A DNA stretch of 64,000 bases from JAHEZL01 sp046074525 (GCA_046074525.1 JBJTOK010000055.1:1-64000); one strand, 5' to 3'. Counted from the first letter of the stretch, positions 52,004 to 62,344 are shown. The notes: generated by a model from the letters alone, not told the origin. Program-made: numbers and translations.

Positions 52004-53431
52004 ATGCATCACGTAGAAGCAGACATAAGAGAACCCTTAATTCTTGGTAATAAATCTTATCACCAGATTACTGAGGATGTTTGTGCACCTGTAGAAGGTA
52101 AAGCAAACAAACAATGGTACATCGTTTTCACCCTGGCCTCTTTGCTGGCTGTGTGGGGACTCGGTTGTATTTGCTACACAGTAGGTGTAGGTATCGGTGT
52201 TTGGGGTTTAAATAAAACAGTTGACTGGGCATGGGATATTACCAACTTCGTTTGGTGGGTTGGTATCGGTCACGCCGGAACCCTCATCTCTGCAGTACTC
52301 TTATTGTTCCGTCAGCGCTGGAGAATGGCGATCAACCGTTCTGCTGAAGCAATGACGATCTTTGCGGTAATCATGGCGGCTCTCTTCCCGCTGCTTCACA
52401 TGGGAAGAATCTGGTTGGCTTACTGGGTATTGCCTTTACCAAACCAATTTGGTTCCCTCTGGGTTAACTTCAACTCGCCACTCCTCTGGGACGTGTTCGC
52501 GATCTCTACTTATTTCTCTGTTTCTTTGGTGTTCTGGTACATCGGTCTGATTCCGGATTTTGCTACTATCCGCGACAGAGCTGTTAAACCAGTTGCTAAG
52601 AAAGCATACAGCATCCTGAGCTTCGGCTGGACTGGTTCTGCAAAACACTGGAATCGTTTTGAAGAAGTATCATTGGTACTCGCCGGTTTGGCAACTCCAC
52701 TCGTATTCTCTGTACACTCTATTGTATCCATGGACTTTGCTACTTCGGTAATCCCGGGCTGGCACACCACCATCTTCCCTCCATACTTCGTGGCAGGTGC
52801 GGTATTCTCGGGATTCGCGATGGTATTGACCTTGATGCTTGTAATGAGAAAAGTATTGCGCCTTGAGGCTTATGTAACCGTTAAACACGTAGAATACATG
52901 AACATCATCATCATGGTAACTGGTTCCATGGTAGGTGTTGCTTATTTATCTGAGTTGTTCATCTCCTGGTACTCAGGTGTGGAATATGAAGGTTATGCTT
53001 TCATGAACCGAGCAACCGGTCCTTACTGGTGGTCTTACGCCCTCATGATGACTTGTAACGTGGTTTCTCCGCAGTTGATGTGGGTGAAAAAATGGAGAAG
53101 AAATATTGTTCTCACTTTCATCATGTCTATCATCGTAAACGTGGGTATGTGGTTTGAACGTTTCGTAATCATCGTGACCTCTATTCACCGTGACTACGTT
53201 CCGTCTTCATGGAACCTCTTTCACCCAACATTTGTTGATATAGGTTTGTTCCTCGGAACCATTGGTATCTTCTTCGTATTGTTCCTGCTTTACAGTCGAG
53301 TATTCCCTGTACTGGCACTCAACGAGGTGAAAACAATTTTGAGAACTACCGGTGAAGCACAGGTGAAGCAACTGAGAGCTGGAGAGCATATTGATGTGAA
53401 CGGTAAAGGTTCTCACGGAAAAGGACATTAA
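52004..53431 (+). CDS. actC: Alternative complex III subunit C (NrfD/PsrC-like quinol-binding)
   Basis: 475 aa with about ten membrane helices. It matches NrfD/PsrC-type polytopic subunits, with WWVGIGHAGTLISAVLLLFRQ and FVAGAVFSGFAMVLTLMLVMRK segments. It is one of two quinol-oxidising membrane subunits of the complex. It starts 20 nt after actB. Confidence 0.93.
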   Translation: MHHVEADIREPLILGNKSYHQITEDVCAPVEGKANKQWYIVFTLASLLAVWGLGCICYTVGVGIGVWGLNKTVDWAWDITNFVWWVGIGHAGTLISAVLLLFRQRWRMAINRSAEAMTIFAVIMAALFPLLHMGRIWLAYWVLPLPNQFGSLWVNFNSPLLWDVFAISTYFSVSLVFWYIGLIPDFATIRDRAVKPVAKKAYSILSFGWTGSAKHWNRFEEVSLVLAGLATPLVFSVHSIVSMDFATSVIPGWHTTIFPPYFVAGAVFSGFAMVLTLMLVMRKVLRLEAYVTVKHVEYMNIIIMVTGSMVGVAYLSELFISWYSGVEYEGYAFMNRATGPYWWSYALMMTCNVVSPQLMWVKKWRRNIVLTFIMSIIVNVGMWFERFVIIVTSIHRDYVPSSWNLFHPTFVDIGLFLGTIGIFFVLFLLYSRVFPVLALNEVKTILRTTGEAQVKQLRAGEHIDVNGKGSHGKGH

Positions 53432-53461
53432 GATTTTTAATTAGAATAAAAGATTCAGTAA

Positions 53462-53983
53462 ATGAGCACAGTAATTTACGCAATGTACGACGATGATCAT
53501 GTTCTTCTCGATGGAGCGAAGAAAGTGGTGTCAAAAGGATTACATGTCAAAGATGTGTTTTCTCCTTTCCCGGTTCACGGAATTGACGATGTAATCGGCG
53601 TTAGAAAAACAAGACTGGCAATTTGTGCCTTCCTTTATGGATTAACAGGAATGTCCCTGGCTTTGATCGGTATGAGGTATTTCATGATCGTTGACTGGCC
53701 TATGAACATTGGTGGTAAACCAAATTTCAACTTGTTGCAGAACCTTCCTGCATTCATTCCTGTAACTTTCGAGTTTACAGTATTCTGTACAGCTCACGGT
53801 ATGGCCATTACATATATGCTCAGGAACAAAACCCTTCCGGGAATGAAAGCTAAAAATCCTGATCCAAGAACTACTGATGATAGATTCGTAATGGAAATCC
53901 ATGTAGAAGCATCTCAGGAGGCAGAAGTGATTGCCCTGTTGAAAGAAACTGGTGCCATTGAAATCAATACAAAAGCGGCTTAA
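53462..53983 (+). CDS. actD: Alternative complex III subunit D (DUF3341)
   Basis: 173 aa. Two membrane helices (about residues 55-75 and 92-118) and the GIDDVIGVRKTRLAICAFLYG segment mark the DUF3341 subunit. The C-terminal domain is cytoplasmic. It is a small structural subunit of the complex and starts 30 nt after actC. Confidence 0.9.
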   Translation: MSTVIYAMYDDDHVLLDGAKKVVSKGLHVKDVFSPFPVHGIDDVIGVRKTRLAICAFLYGLTGMSLALIGMRYFMIVDWPMNIGGKPNFNLLQNLPAFIPVTFEFTVFCTAHGMAITYMLRNKTLPGMKAKNPDPRTTDDRFVMEIHVEASQEAEVIALLKETGAIEINTKAA

Positions 53984-53989
53984 AAAAGT

Positions 53990-54697
53990 ATGAATATGCT
54001 ATTTAAATATATCGGTAAAATATCTCTGGCAGTAGTTGCTGCTTCCAGTTTGTTTTCCTGTACATCTGACCCGAATAGCCCCGGAGTTGAGTACATGCCA
54101 GACATGTACCGTTCACCTTCTTATGAAACTTACATCAAGAAAGGTGACCTTGATTCCGCAGCGTTCTATGAAAGACAAGAAGGAAAAGGCTACGATTCTT
54201 TGGAATTGGCCATGCTCTATAATTCATTGAAAAACGGAAACTCAAGATTCCTTCCTGCTAAAGGTACTGTACCGATGGGTTTTACACCTTTCGCTTACGC
54301 CAATACTACTGAAGAGTATGAAAGAGCTGGACTTGAACTGAAAAACCCACTGCCATTCTCACAAGAGGCTTTAGACAAGGGTAAGGAATTGTTTGATATT
54401 TATTGCGACCACTGCCATGGTGCTACAGGTGAAGGTGATGGTAAAATGGTTCAAACAGGAGCATTCCCTGGTGCGCCTCCTTCATACAAAGGCGGTTTGA
54501 AAGATCTTCCAGAAGGAAAAATCTTCTTTACTATTCACTATGGAAAAGGAAACATGGGTTCACACGCTTCCCAAATGACTCAGGAAGAAAGATGGAAGGT
54601 GACGTACTATGTACAAAGCTTACAAGGTAAATTGGCGAAACCTGCTGCAGATTCAACTGCTGCTGCAGCGCCTGCTGATTCAACAACAACGCATTAA
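53990..54697 (+). CDS. actE: Alternative complex III subunit E, monohaem cytochrome c lipoprotein
   Basis: 235 aa. The N-terminal signal ends at a lipobox (SLFSC), so it is membrane-anchored. CDHCHG (about residue 141) is the haem-binding site, with a GNMGSHASQM methionine-ligand segment. A low-complexity Ala/Asp/Ser tail ends the protein. An alternative ATG lies two codons in. It is 6 nt after actD. Confidence 0.9.
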   Translation: MNMLFKYIGKISLAVVAASSLFSCTSDPNSPGVEYMPDMYRSPSYETYIKKGDLDSAAFYERQEGKGYDSLELAMLYNSLKNGNSRFLPAKGTVPMGFTPFAYANTTEEYERAGLELKNPLPFSQEALDKGKELFDIYCDHCHGATGEGDGKMVQTGAFPGAPPSYKGGLKDLPEGKIFFTIHYGKGNMGSHASQMTQEERWKVTYYVQSLQGKLAKPAADSTAAAAPADSTTTH

Positions 54698-54727
54698 TAG
54701 AATTTAAAGACTTAAAAAAAACAGAAA

Positions 54728-55945
54728 ATGGAATATACATTTTCATCCAAGGCTAAAAGATTTACAATGATACTCGTAGTATCAGGACTTCTTCTATTCG
54801 GATTAGGATTGGCTCTCGACAGCAACTATCAATATGCAGATGAGCATTCAGGTTTGGGACAAAGACTCTGGGCTGATTTGCTCGGTAACGGATTCTTTTT
54901 CTTCGGAATTTCTTTCGGAGCTCTCTTCTTTCTGGGATTGCAGTATGTAACCGAATCTGCTTACAGTATTGTTTACAAAAGAATTTTAGAAGCCATCATC
55001 ACATGGTTGCCTTTTGGTGTGGTTGTACTTCTTATAGTACTGGTTGCAGGTTTTGCCCATGCACACCACCTTTATCACTGGATGGATCCTTCTGCTTATG
55101 TTGAGGGAGGCGAAAATTTTGATCATATCATTGCGCACAAAGGTCCTTATTTTACTACCTGGTTTTTCATGCTGCGCTTCATCGGTTTTATGGCTGCTTT
55201 TATTTATGTAGCATGGCAGTTCAGAAAAAGATCTTTGCAGGAAGATGCTGAAGGCGGAACACGTATTCACTTCAAAAATATTACTATGGCTGCGGCCTTC
55301 CTTGTTACTTTCGGATACGGTTCTTCCGTACTCGCTTGGGATTTGATCATGTCATTAGATGTTCACTGGTTCTCTACTTTGTTCGGATGGTATGTATTCT
55401 CAGGCATCTGGATCAGCGGTATTATTATGACGATCTGCTTATTGATTTACCTGCAAAGTCAGGGATTGATGCAATGGGTGAAAAAAGGACATATCCACGA
55501 CCTTGGTAAATGGATGTTTGCACTCAGCTTCCTCTGGACTTACCTTTGGTTCGCTCAGTTCATGCTTATCTGGTATGCTGATATACCTGAAGAAGTTGCT
55601 CCTTATGTTGCAAGAATAAAAGATTACAATTTCGAATTCTTCACGATGATGTTGATTAACTTCTCTTTGCCAATGCTCTTCCTCATGGATGCTGATGCAA
55701 AGAAGAAAAAAGGATTGCTGCTGGTGGTAGGTATTATCATCTTCATCAGCCACTGGGTTGACTTGCAATTACTGATCATTCCTTCTTCAATGAAAGAAGC
55801 CGGAAAAATCGGATTTGTGGAGTTCGGAATGTTTTTGACTTTCCTCGGATTGTTCCTGTTCGTGGTTTTGAAAGCTCTGGCGGGTCGTCCGCTGTTGGTG
55901 AAAAACCACCCATATTTGGAGGAAAGCAAAAATTTGTATCATTAA
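54728..55945 (+). CDS. actF: Alternative complex III subunit F (quinol-binding membrane protein)
   Basis: 405 aa with about ten membrane helices, including FWLYS-like LSFLWTYLWFAQFMLIWYA. It is the second NrfD-like polytopic subunit of ACIII. It starts 30 nt after actE and 30 nt before coxB. Confidence 0.9.
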   Translation: MEYTFSSKAKRFTMILVVSGLLLFGLGLALDSNYQYADEHSGLGQRLWADLLGNGFFFFGISFGALFFLGLQYVTESAYSIVYKRILEAIITWLPFGVVVLLIVLVAGFAHAHHLYHWMDPSAYVEGGENFDHIIAHKGPYFTTWFFMLRFIGFMAAFIYVAWQFRKRSLQEDAEGGTRIHFKNITMAAAFLVTFGYGSSVLAWDLIMSLDVHWFSTLFGWYVFSGIWISGIIMTICLLIYLQSQGLMQWVKKGHIHDLGKWMFALSFLWTYLWFAQFMLIWYADIPEEVAPYVARIKDYNFEFFTMMLINFSLPMLFLMDADAKKKKGLLLVVGIIIFISHWVDLQLLIIPSSMKEAGKIGFVEFGMFLTFLGLFLFVVLKALAGRPLLVKNHPYLEESKNLYH

Positions 55946-55975
55946 AATAAATGTTTGAGCTAAAAATATTTTGAA

Positions 55976-57172
55976 ATGGCATTATTGATTTTTATTACGG
56001 TATTACTTGTTGTTGTTGCGGTTGCAAAGATTATGCGCTCGCACGAGTTGGCGACAAAACTCAACGGCGATCAGGAAGATTTTATCTCCTTGTCGGAAAT
56101 TAAAACCCAGGGCTTTCTGTATGCGCTCTTTGGTGTAATCTTATTTACATTGATCATTTTGCAGATCTGCGCATGGAGCAAGTATATCCTGCCTTCCTCT
56201 GCTTCGGTGCATGGTGAAACCATTGATGATTTGTTCGATGTAACAATGAACCTGATCCTCTTTACTTTCTTTGTAACACACATTATCCTGTTCGGATTTA
56301 TCTTCAAATACTATCAGAAGAAAGGCCAGAAAGCCTACTGGTTCCCTCATAATAACAAGCTGGAAATGGCCTGGACTATAATTCCTGCTGTTGTGTTGTT
56401 AGGGTTGATCACTTATGGTTTGAGCACCTGGAACTCGGTTATGTATCAAGATCCGACTAAGGATTCTATGAAAGTAGAACTCGTTGCTGAACAGTTCAAA
56501 TGGACAGTGAGATATTCTGGTGCAGATAAAGAACTTGGAAAAGTAAACTTCTCTACCATAACAGGAACGAACGCTTTGGGAATTATGACTGCCGCTTCAG
56601 TAGAAGCAAGTTTGATTGACACTCGTGGGAAAATTCATGAACTGGACAGTGTTGTAACCGTTTTGGACTCTCTGGTAGAAGCTGGTTGGTTAGGCAAAGA
56701 GGAGGAGTTGGCTGATGCAGAGGACAATCTTTCTGCTTTCAAAGCTAACGAAAGAAGATTGCTGAAATTCCAGAAGGAACACGCAGGAAATGCGGCTTAC
56801 TACAAAGGTGGTGAAGACGATGTACTCGTGAGAGATACCTTGTTCCTGGTAAAAGACAGAATGGTAGAATTTACGTTCCGTTCAAAAGATGTATTGCACT
56901 CAGCTTATTTCCCACACTTCAGGGCTCAGATGAACTGCGTACCTGGTCAGAAAACTTATTTCACATTCACTCCACGCTACACTTCCGAGGAAATGAAAGA
57001 GGTAGCTGCGGGCGAAGGCAAAAACTTTGTAGTGTATGAATTGGTGTGTAACAAAATTTGTGGGGCATCCCATTACAAAATGCGTTTCCCTATTGTAGTA
57101 GTAAGTCAAAGGGAGTTTGACGCTAAAATGGCAAGAAGCAAAACTTTCGGCGCTGAATTGGCTGGAAAATAA
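55976..57172 (+). CDS. coxB: Cytochrome c oxidase subunit II
   Basis: 398 aa, longer than the classical form of about 250-280. Three membrane helices (two typical plus one extra at the N-terminus) and an inserted coiled region at about residues 190-260 precede the CuA domain. DVLHSAYFPHFRAQMNCVPG and CNKICGASHYKM provide the CuA ligands (His, two Cys, His, Met). It takes electrons from cytochrome c, likely ActE/ActA. Bacteroidota CoxB can carry such an insertion. Confidence 0.92.
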   Translation: MALLIFITVLLVVVAVAKIMRSHELATKLNGDQEDFISLSEIKTQGFLYALFGVILFTLIILQICAWSKYILPSSASVHGETIDDLFDVTMNLILFTFFVTHIILFGFIFKYYQKKGQKAYWFPHNNKLEMAWTIIPAVVLLGLITYGLSTWNSVMYQDPTKDSMKVELVAEQFKWTVRYSGADKELGKVNFSTITGTNALGIMTAASVEASLIDTRGKIHELDSVVTVLDSLVEAGWLGKEEELADAEDNLSAFKANERRLLKFQKEHAGNAAYYKGGEDDVLVRDTLFLVKDRMVEFTFRSKDVLHSAYFPHFRAQMNCVPGQKTYFTFTPRYTSEEMKEVAAGEGKNFVVYELVCNKICGASHYKMRFPIVVVSQREFDAKMARSKTFGAELAGK

Positions 57173-57206
57173 TTAATAGAACTAGAAACCTGTAAAACGA
57201 TAACAA

Positions 57207-59015
57207 ATGTCAGATCACGGACATCACGCACATGAAGGTCACCACGGACATGACGATCACGGTCATCATGAGCATCACGAGACTTTTATCACGAAATATA
57301 TCTTTAGCCAGGATCATAAAATGATTGGTAAACAATTCCTGATTACTGCCATCATCATGGCGGTTGTCGGAATGGGGATGTCTATCATCTTCCGTTTGCA
57401 ATTGGCCTGGCCAAATGAGAAATTCCAATTCTCTAATTTCTTCCTGGGCGACAAATGGGCTCCGGACGGATTATTGAATCCGGATATGTACCTCGCTTTA
57501 GTGACGATACACGGTACCATTATTGTGTTCTTCGTATTAACCGGTGGATTGAGTGGTACTTTCTCTAACCTTCTTATTCCTTATCAGCTGGGTGCCCGTG
57601 ATATGGCTTCCGGTTTGTTGAACATGTTGTCTTACTGGCTCTTCTTCCTGTCGAGCTGTATTATGATTGCATCCTGCTTCGTTGAAACCGGTCCGGCTTC
57701 TGCAGGCTGGACGATCTATCCGCCGCTGAGTGCTATTCAAAAAGCTATTCCTGGTTCTGGTTTGGGGATGACCCTCTGGCTGGTTTCCATGTCGATATTC
57801 ATCGCTTCCTCTTTATTGGGTAGCTTAAACTACATCGTAACAGTATTCAACTTAAGAACAAAAGGGATGACAATGACAAGAATGCCATTGACCATCTGGT
57901 GCTTCCTGATCACTGCGATCCTGGGTGTACTTTCTTTCCCTGTATTGTTGAGCTGCTGTTTGCTGTTGATCTTCGACAGAAGCTTCGGAACAGCTTTCTA
58001 TTTATCGGATATTTTCTTCAGTGGTGTTCCACTGGAAGCCACGGGCGGTAGCCCGCTGTTGTTCGAGCACTTGTTCTGGTTCCTCGGTCACCCTGAGGTT
58101 TACATTATCTTGTTGCCTGCATTGGGTATCATCTCTGAGGTGATCTCTACCAACTCCAGAAAACCAATTTTCGGTTACAGAGCGATGATCGTATCTATCC
58201 TTGCGATTGCTTTCTTGTCCTTCATCGTGTGGGGTCACCACATGTTCATGACTGGTATGAATCCTTTCCTCGGAACTGTATTTACCTTCACTACTTTGTT
58301 GATTGCCATTCCTTCAGCGATCAAGGTATTCAACTACCTCGCTACCATCTGGAAAGGTAACCTGAGATTGTCTCCTGCGATGATGTTCGCTCTTGGTATG
58401 GTTTCCCTGTTTATCTCCGGTGGTTTGACTGGTTTGATTCTTGGTGACTCTGCGCTTGATATTAATATCCATGATACTTACTTCGTAGTTGGTCACTTCC
58501 ACATTGTAATGGGTGCAGGTGCTATCTTTGGTATGTTTGCCGGGGTGTACCACTGGTTCCCTAGAATGTACGGAAGAATGATGTTGCCTAAAATGGGGTA
58601 TCTCCACTTCTGGATGACCATTGTAGGGGTGTATGGTGTATTCTTCCCAATGCACTTCCTCGGTTTGGCAGGTGTTCCAAGAAGATACTTCTCTAACGAA
58701 GAGTATGAATTGTTCAAAGATGTACAACACATCAACCCTATCATAACCAGCTTTGCTATCATGGCGGCGATTGGTCAATTTGTGTTCATCTTCAACTTCT
58801 TCTACAGCATTTTCAAAGGAAGAAAATCCAATCAGAACCCATGGGGCTCTAACACCCTTGAGTGGACTGCTCCTGTTGAGCGTATCCACGGTAACTGGCC
58901 TGGAGCACTTCCTGAAGTTCACCGCTGGCCTTACGATTACAGTAAGCCGGGCTATGAGACAGACTTCGTACCTCAGTCGGTGCCTTTGAAAGAAGGAGAA
59001 ACTGAAGGACACTAG
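57207..59015 (+). CDS. ctaD: Cytochrome c oxidase subunit I
   Basis: 602 aa with about 12 helices. A His-rich N-terminus (residues 4-28, more than ten His) comes before the core; the haem-copper ligands include the GHPEVYI motif (FWFLGHPEVYI) and the WGHHMF pair, and HFHIVMG at the C-terminal side. Subunit III is not in the window. The His-rich leader is of unknown use and may bind metal. A terminator follows. Confidence 0.96.
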   Translation: MSDHGHHAHEGHHGHDDHGHHEHHETFITKYIFSQDHKMIGKQFLITAIIMAVVGMGMSIIFRLQLAWPNEKFQFSNFFLGDKWAPDGLLNPDMYLALVTIHGTIIVFFVLTGGLSGTFSNLLIPYQLGARDMASGLLNMLSYWLFFLSSCIMIASCFVETGPASAGWTIYPPLSAIQKAIPGSGLGMTLWLVSMSIFIASSLLGSLNYIVTVFNLRTKGMTMTRMPLTIWCFLITAILGVLSFPVLLSCCLLLIFDRSFGTAFYLSDIFFSGVPLEATGGSPLLFEHLFWFLGHPEVYIILLPALGIISEVISTNSRKPIFGYRAMIVSILAIAFLSFIVWGHHMFMTGMNPFLGTVFTFTTLLIAIPSAIKVFNYLATIWKGNLRLSPAMMFALGMVSLFISGGLTGLILGDSALDINIHDTYFVVGHFHIVMGAGAIFGMFAGVYHWFPRMYGRMMLPKMGYLHFWMTIVGVYGVFFPMHFLGLAGVPRRYFSNEEYELFKDVQHINPIITSFAIMAAIGQFVFIFNFFYSIFKGRKSNQNPWGSNTLEWTAPVERIHGNWPGALPEVHRWPYDYSKPGYETDFVPQSVPLKEGETEGH

Positions 59016-59033
59016 AAACTCAAAAATAAAAAG

Positions 59034-59063
59034 AGCCCTCTTGATAACTCAAGGGGGCTTTTG
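59034..59063. terminator. Terminator of the act-cox operon
   Basis: agccctcttga pairs with tcaagggggct over 11 bp (one T-G pair) around taac, then a T-rich tail. Confidence 0.8.
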
Positions 59064-59114
59064 TTTTACAAACGGTTTTTGTGACGTAACTTTACTTTCA
59101 TCATCAGCAAACAA

Positions 59115-60137
59115 ATGAACGAGGCATTGAATCCCGATAGTGAACGCATGAGCTCTGCGGAAAAAGAATTCGAAAGAGTTCTTCGTCCGAAGGAATTCGA
59201 CGATTTTGCTGGTCAGCGCAAGGTGCTGGAGAACCTCCAGGTTTTTGTACAGGCTGCGATGCAAAGGGGAGAGGCGTTGGATCATGTGCTGTTGCATGGG
59301 CCGCCGGGTTTAGGTAAAACTACACTGGCCAATATTATTTCGCAGGAACTGGGTGTAAACATAAAAATTGCTTCAGGTCCGATGTTGGATAAACCAGGTG
59401 ATTTAGCGGGTTTGCTCACGAATTTGTCTAAAGGCGATGTGTTGTTTATTGATGAAATTCATCGCCTGAGTCCGGTGGTAGAGGAATATCTCTATTCGGC
59501 TATGGAAGATTATACCATTGACATCATGATTGATTCGGGACCGAATGCCCGCTCGGTACAAATCAGTCTGGAACCATTTACATTGGTAGGCGCAACCACG
59601 CGTTCAGGCTCGCTTACTTCGCCTTTGCGTGCACGTTTTGGTATCAATTGCCGATTGGAGTATTACGATGCAGAAGTGCTTATGGGCATCGTTGAGCGCT
59701 CAGCAGAAATACTCAAAATTCCTATTGAATCTGATGCTGCTTACGAAATCTCCCGTCGCAGTCGCGGAACACCGCGTATCGCCAACGCTTTACTGCGCAG
59801 GGTAAGAGATTTCGCGCAAATCAAGGGCAATGGGAAAATTACGATGGACATTTCCAACATGGCCCTGAGCGCATTGAATGTAGATCAATTCGGATTGGAT
59901 GAAATGGATCATAAAATCCTTAATACAATCATTGAAAAATTCAGCGGCGGACCGGTAGGCTTAAACACTTTAGCCATGGCCGTAAGCGAAGAAGCCGGTA
60001 CGATAGAAGAAGTATATGAGCCTTTTCTTATTATGCAAGGATATCTCAACCGTACGCCACGCGGCCGCGAAGTGACAGTACTTGCTTACCAGCATCTGGG
60101 TAAAGAGTTCCGTGGCAATCAAGGTAAGTTATTTTGA
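59115..60137 (+). CDS. ruvB: Holliday junction branch-migration helicase RuvB
   Basis: 340 aa. VLLHGPPGLGKTTLANI (Walker A), VLFIDEIHRL (Walker B), LVGATTRSGSLTSPLRARFG (sensor I and Arg finger region) and the C-terminal winged helix with RTPRGREVT. It drives branch migration with RuvA and RuvC. It overlaps the next gene by 4 bp. Confidence 0.97.
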   Translation: MNEALNPDSERMSSAEKEFERVLRPKEFDDFAGQRKVLENLQVFVQAAMQRGEALDHVLLHGPPGLGKTTLANIISQELGVNIKIASGPMLDKPGDLAGLLTNLSKGDVLFIDEIHRLSPVVEEYLYSAMEDYTIDIMIDSGPNARSVQISLEPFTLVGATTRSGSLTSPLRARFGINCRLEYYDAEVLMGIVERSAEILKIPIESDAAYEISRRSRGTPRIANALLRRVRDFAQIKGNGKITMDISNMALSALNVDQFGLDEMDHKILNTIIEKFSGGPVGLNTLAMAVSEEAGTIEEVYEPFLIMQGYLNRTPRGREVTVLAYQHLGKEFRGNQGKLF

Positions 60138-61066
60138 ATGCTTCCTTAAAACATAAGCACTCCTTACTGATCAAACAAAAAGCCCTCGAACTGGGCTGTT
60201 TGTCCTGTGGTATTTCCAAAGCGGATTTCCTTGAAGAAGAGGCGCCGCGCCTGGAAAAGTGGCTAAAGGATGGTCGTCATGGCGAAATGAAATACATGGA
60301 AAATCATTTCGATAAGCGCCTCGATCCGCGTTTGCTTATGGACGGCTGTAAAAGTGTGATTTCCGTGCTCATCAATTACTATCCGTCGCAACAGCAAAAA
60401 GACAGCACAGCGCTTAAAATCAGCAAATACGCCTACGGTGAAGATTATCACTTTGTCATCAAAAGAAAACTGAATGAATTGTTGCTCTATATCCAAAATG
60501 AAATGGGGGCTGTGAATGGCAGGATTTTCGTGGATTCTGCACCGGTGATGGATAAAGCCTGGGCGAAAAAATCGGGTTTGGGGTGGATAGGCAAAAACAG
60601 CAATCTCATCAACAGTAAAACAGGTTCTTTTTTCTTTATCGGCGAGATTTTGCTGGATGCTGAGCTGGAATACGATACCGCCATCGGTGATTATTGTGGT
60701 ACTTGCACAAGGTGCCTCGATGCTTGTCCGACCGGCGCTATTATCCAACCCTATGTTGTCGATGGAAGCAAATGCATTTCCTATTTTACCATTGAGCTGA
60801 AAGACGCCATTCCCGTGCCGATGAAAGGTCAGTTTGACGACTGGATGTTTGGCTGTGATGTATGCCAGGATGTTTGTCCCTGGAACCGTTTTTCAAAGCC
60901 TCATAAAGAAGAAGCCTTTCTTCCTCATCCTGATTTACTGGAGATGACCAGGCAGCAATGGCAAAATGTTTCCAAGGAGAATTTTGATCAGCTGTTTAAG
61001 AAATCTGCGGTGAAACGCACGAAGTTCCGTGGATTGAAACGAAATATTGAATTTCTTAAACCTTAG
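60134..61066 (+). CDS. queG: Epoxyqueuosine reductase QueG
   Basis: 310 aa from TTG at 60134, overlapping the ruvB stop; no ATG lies in the expected region. AKKSGLGWIGKNSNLI and the two 4Fe-4S motifs CGTCTRCLDACP and CDVCQDVCPWN mark QueG, which reduces epoxyqueuosine to queuosine in tRNAs for Tyr, His, Asn and Asp, using cobalamin. This last step of Q formation shows the organism makes Q-tRNAs. Confidence 0.94.
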   Translation: MNASLKHKHSLLIKQKALELGCLSCGISKADFLEEEAPRLEKWLKDGRHGEMKYMENHFDKRLDPRLLMDGCKSVISVLINYYPSQQQKDSTALKISKYAYGEDYHFVIKRKLNELLLYIQNEMGAVNGRIFVDSAPVMDKAWAKKSGLGWIGKNSNLINSKTGSFFFIGEILLDAELEYDTAIGDYCGTCTRCLDACPTGAIIQPYVVDGSKCISYFTIELKDAIPVPMKGQFDDWMFGCDVCQDVCPWNRFSKPHKEEAFLPHPDLLEMTRQQWQNVSKENFDQLFKKSAVKRTKFRGLKRNIEFLKP

Positions 61067-61100
61067 TTGTACTTTTGGCCCAATCTGAAATTATATCTAG

Positions 61101-62039
61101 ATGTTTTTACAAAAAATAAAGAACAGGGAATCAGGAGTATTGATTTACAGTATTACACCTCCCAAGTTGAGCACTTCACTGGAGAAAGTAGCAGAGTCTG
61201 CTCAGAAGAACATCGAAAGAATTCAGAAATTACCTATTGATGCGCTCATTGTGTATGATGTGCAGGACGAGTCTTCCCGTACTGCAGAAGTGCGTCCTTT
61301 CCCTTTTCAGCCGGCGATGGATCCGGTGGATTTTTCCACGCAGTATCTGGCTGAATTGAAATTGCCAAAGATCATTTACCGACCAGCCGGAAAATATACC
61401 AAAGAAGAGATCACTGAATGGTTCAATAGTTTACAGCAAAATGAATTTCATCCTGTATTAGTAGGGATCCCTTCTCCCGATTATGTGCCTAGAATATCCC
61501 TGCCGGAAGCTTACGCAATTTGGTCGAATTACAAAGAAACTTCTGTTCTGGGAGCAATTACGATTCCGGAGAGACATGTGTTGTTGAATGATGAGGATCA
61601 AAGAATTTTAGATAAAGTAAAAAGTGGTGTTTCTTATTTTGTATCGCAATGTGTATTGAATGAAGAATACAGTATCAATATGCTGAAAGCATTGAAAAGT
61701 GCCTGCGATAAAACCGGTGAGCAAGTTCCTACCATTATTTTTACTTTAAGTACCTGTGGTTCACTGAAAACCCTTCATTTTATTGAATGGTTGGGTATTC
61801 ACGTTGCTGATGCACATAAAGCACGCCTGCAAAATGCTGCAAATATCTTACACGAATCGGTGCTGATTTGCGAAGAAATTGCGCAAAGCCTATCCGAATA
61901 TTGCGTACAAAACAATATCCCTTTCGGTTTCAATATCGAAAGCGTATCAACCCGTAAGGAAGAAATAGAAGCTTCGTTATTACTTCTTGATAAAACAGCA
62001 GCGATACTGAAAGCAAAATCTTTGGTAGATCAGGATTAA
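61101..62039 (+). CDS. MetF-like methylenetetrahydrofolate reductase-family protein
   Basis: 312 aa, cytosolic. VLIYSITPPKLS, IVYDVQDESSRTAEVRPFPF, IPERH and the 310-residue length fit the TIM-barrel MTHFR superfamily, but similarity to classical MetF looks modest and flavin motifs are not obvious. It may act in folate or a neighbouring one-carbon pathway. It starts 34 nt after queG. Confidence 0.6.
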   Translation: MFLQKIKNRESGVLIYSITPPKLSTSLEKVAESAQKNIERIQKLPIDALIVYDVQDESSRTAEVRPFPFQPAMDPVDFSTQYLAELKLPKIIYRPAGKYTKEEITEWFNSLQQNEFHPVLVGIPSPDYVPRISLPEAYAIWSNYKETSVLGAITIPERHVLLNDEDQRILDKVKSGVSYFVSQCVLNEEYSINMLKALKSACDKTGEQVPTIIFTLSTCGSLKTLHFIEWLGIHVADAHKARLQNAANILHESVLICEEIAQSLSEYCVQNNIPFGFNIESVSTRKEEIEASLLLLDKTAAILKAKSLVDQD

Positions 62040-62048
62040 GGGGCTTTT

Positions 62049-62249
62049 TTAGGATAAGCAATCCTGACTTTTAGCAAAAGTACTTTCTATGATTTCGTTG
62101 TAGTGCTTGAATTTTTCGAGGCACCACTTGCGCAAACTGCGCACTTCTTCGCTTTTACACAACCATTTGATGGCTTTTTCAAGCTCTTTCTTAAATAAGT
62201 CCCTATCGAAACTTACTTTTTCTAAAATCTCCTTGCTCAGTTCAAACAT
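62049..62249 (-). CDS. Small conserved-type helical protein
   Basis: 66 aa, one basic amphipathic all-helical protein with the Lys/Trp pattern of a family of short Bacteroidota proteins that I remember as hypothetical. No function known. The stop sits convergent to the MetF-like gene with 9 nt between. Confidence 0.6.
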   Translation of the reverse strand: MFELSKEILEKVSFDRDLFKKELEKAIKWLCKSEEVRSLRKWCLEKFKHYNEIIESTFAKSQDCLS

Positions 62250-62290
62250 AACTCCTCCTCTTAAAAATTTCCAGTATAGAAGGTAAGAAA

Positions 62291-62324
62291 AAAAAGAAGC
62301 CTTTACAATGAAAGGCTTCTTTTT
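62291..62324. terminator. Terminator of the TlpA-like gene region
   Basis: aaaaagaagccttt pairs over 14 bp with aaaggcttcttttt around acaatg. On the minus strand it follows the thioredoxin-like gene by about 20 nt. Confidence 0.9.
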
Positions 62325-62344
62325 ATGAAAATATTTTTTGAAGA

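Noticed and set aside
62125..62142. CTGCGCA-like octamers near 62130 and 62630
   Set aside because: Single matches inside coding regions without the 5-nt-spaced tandem arrangement; chance is likely.
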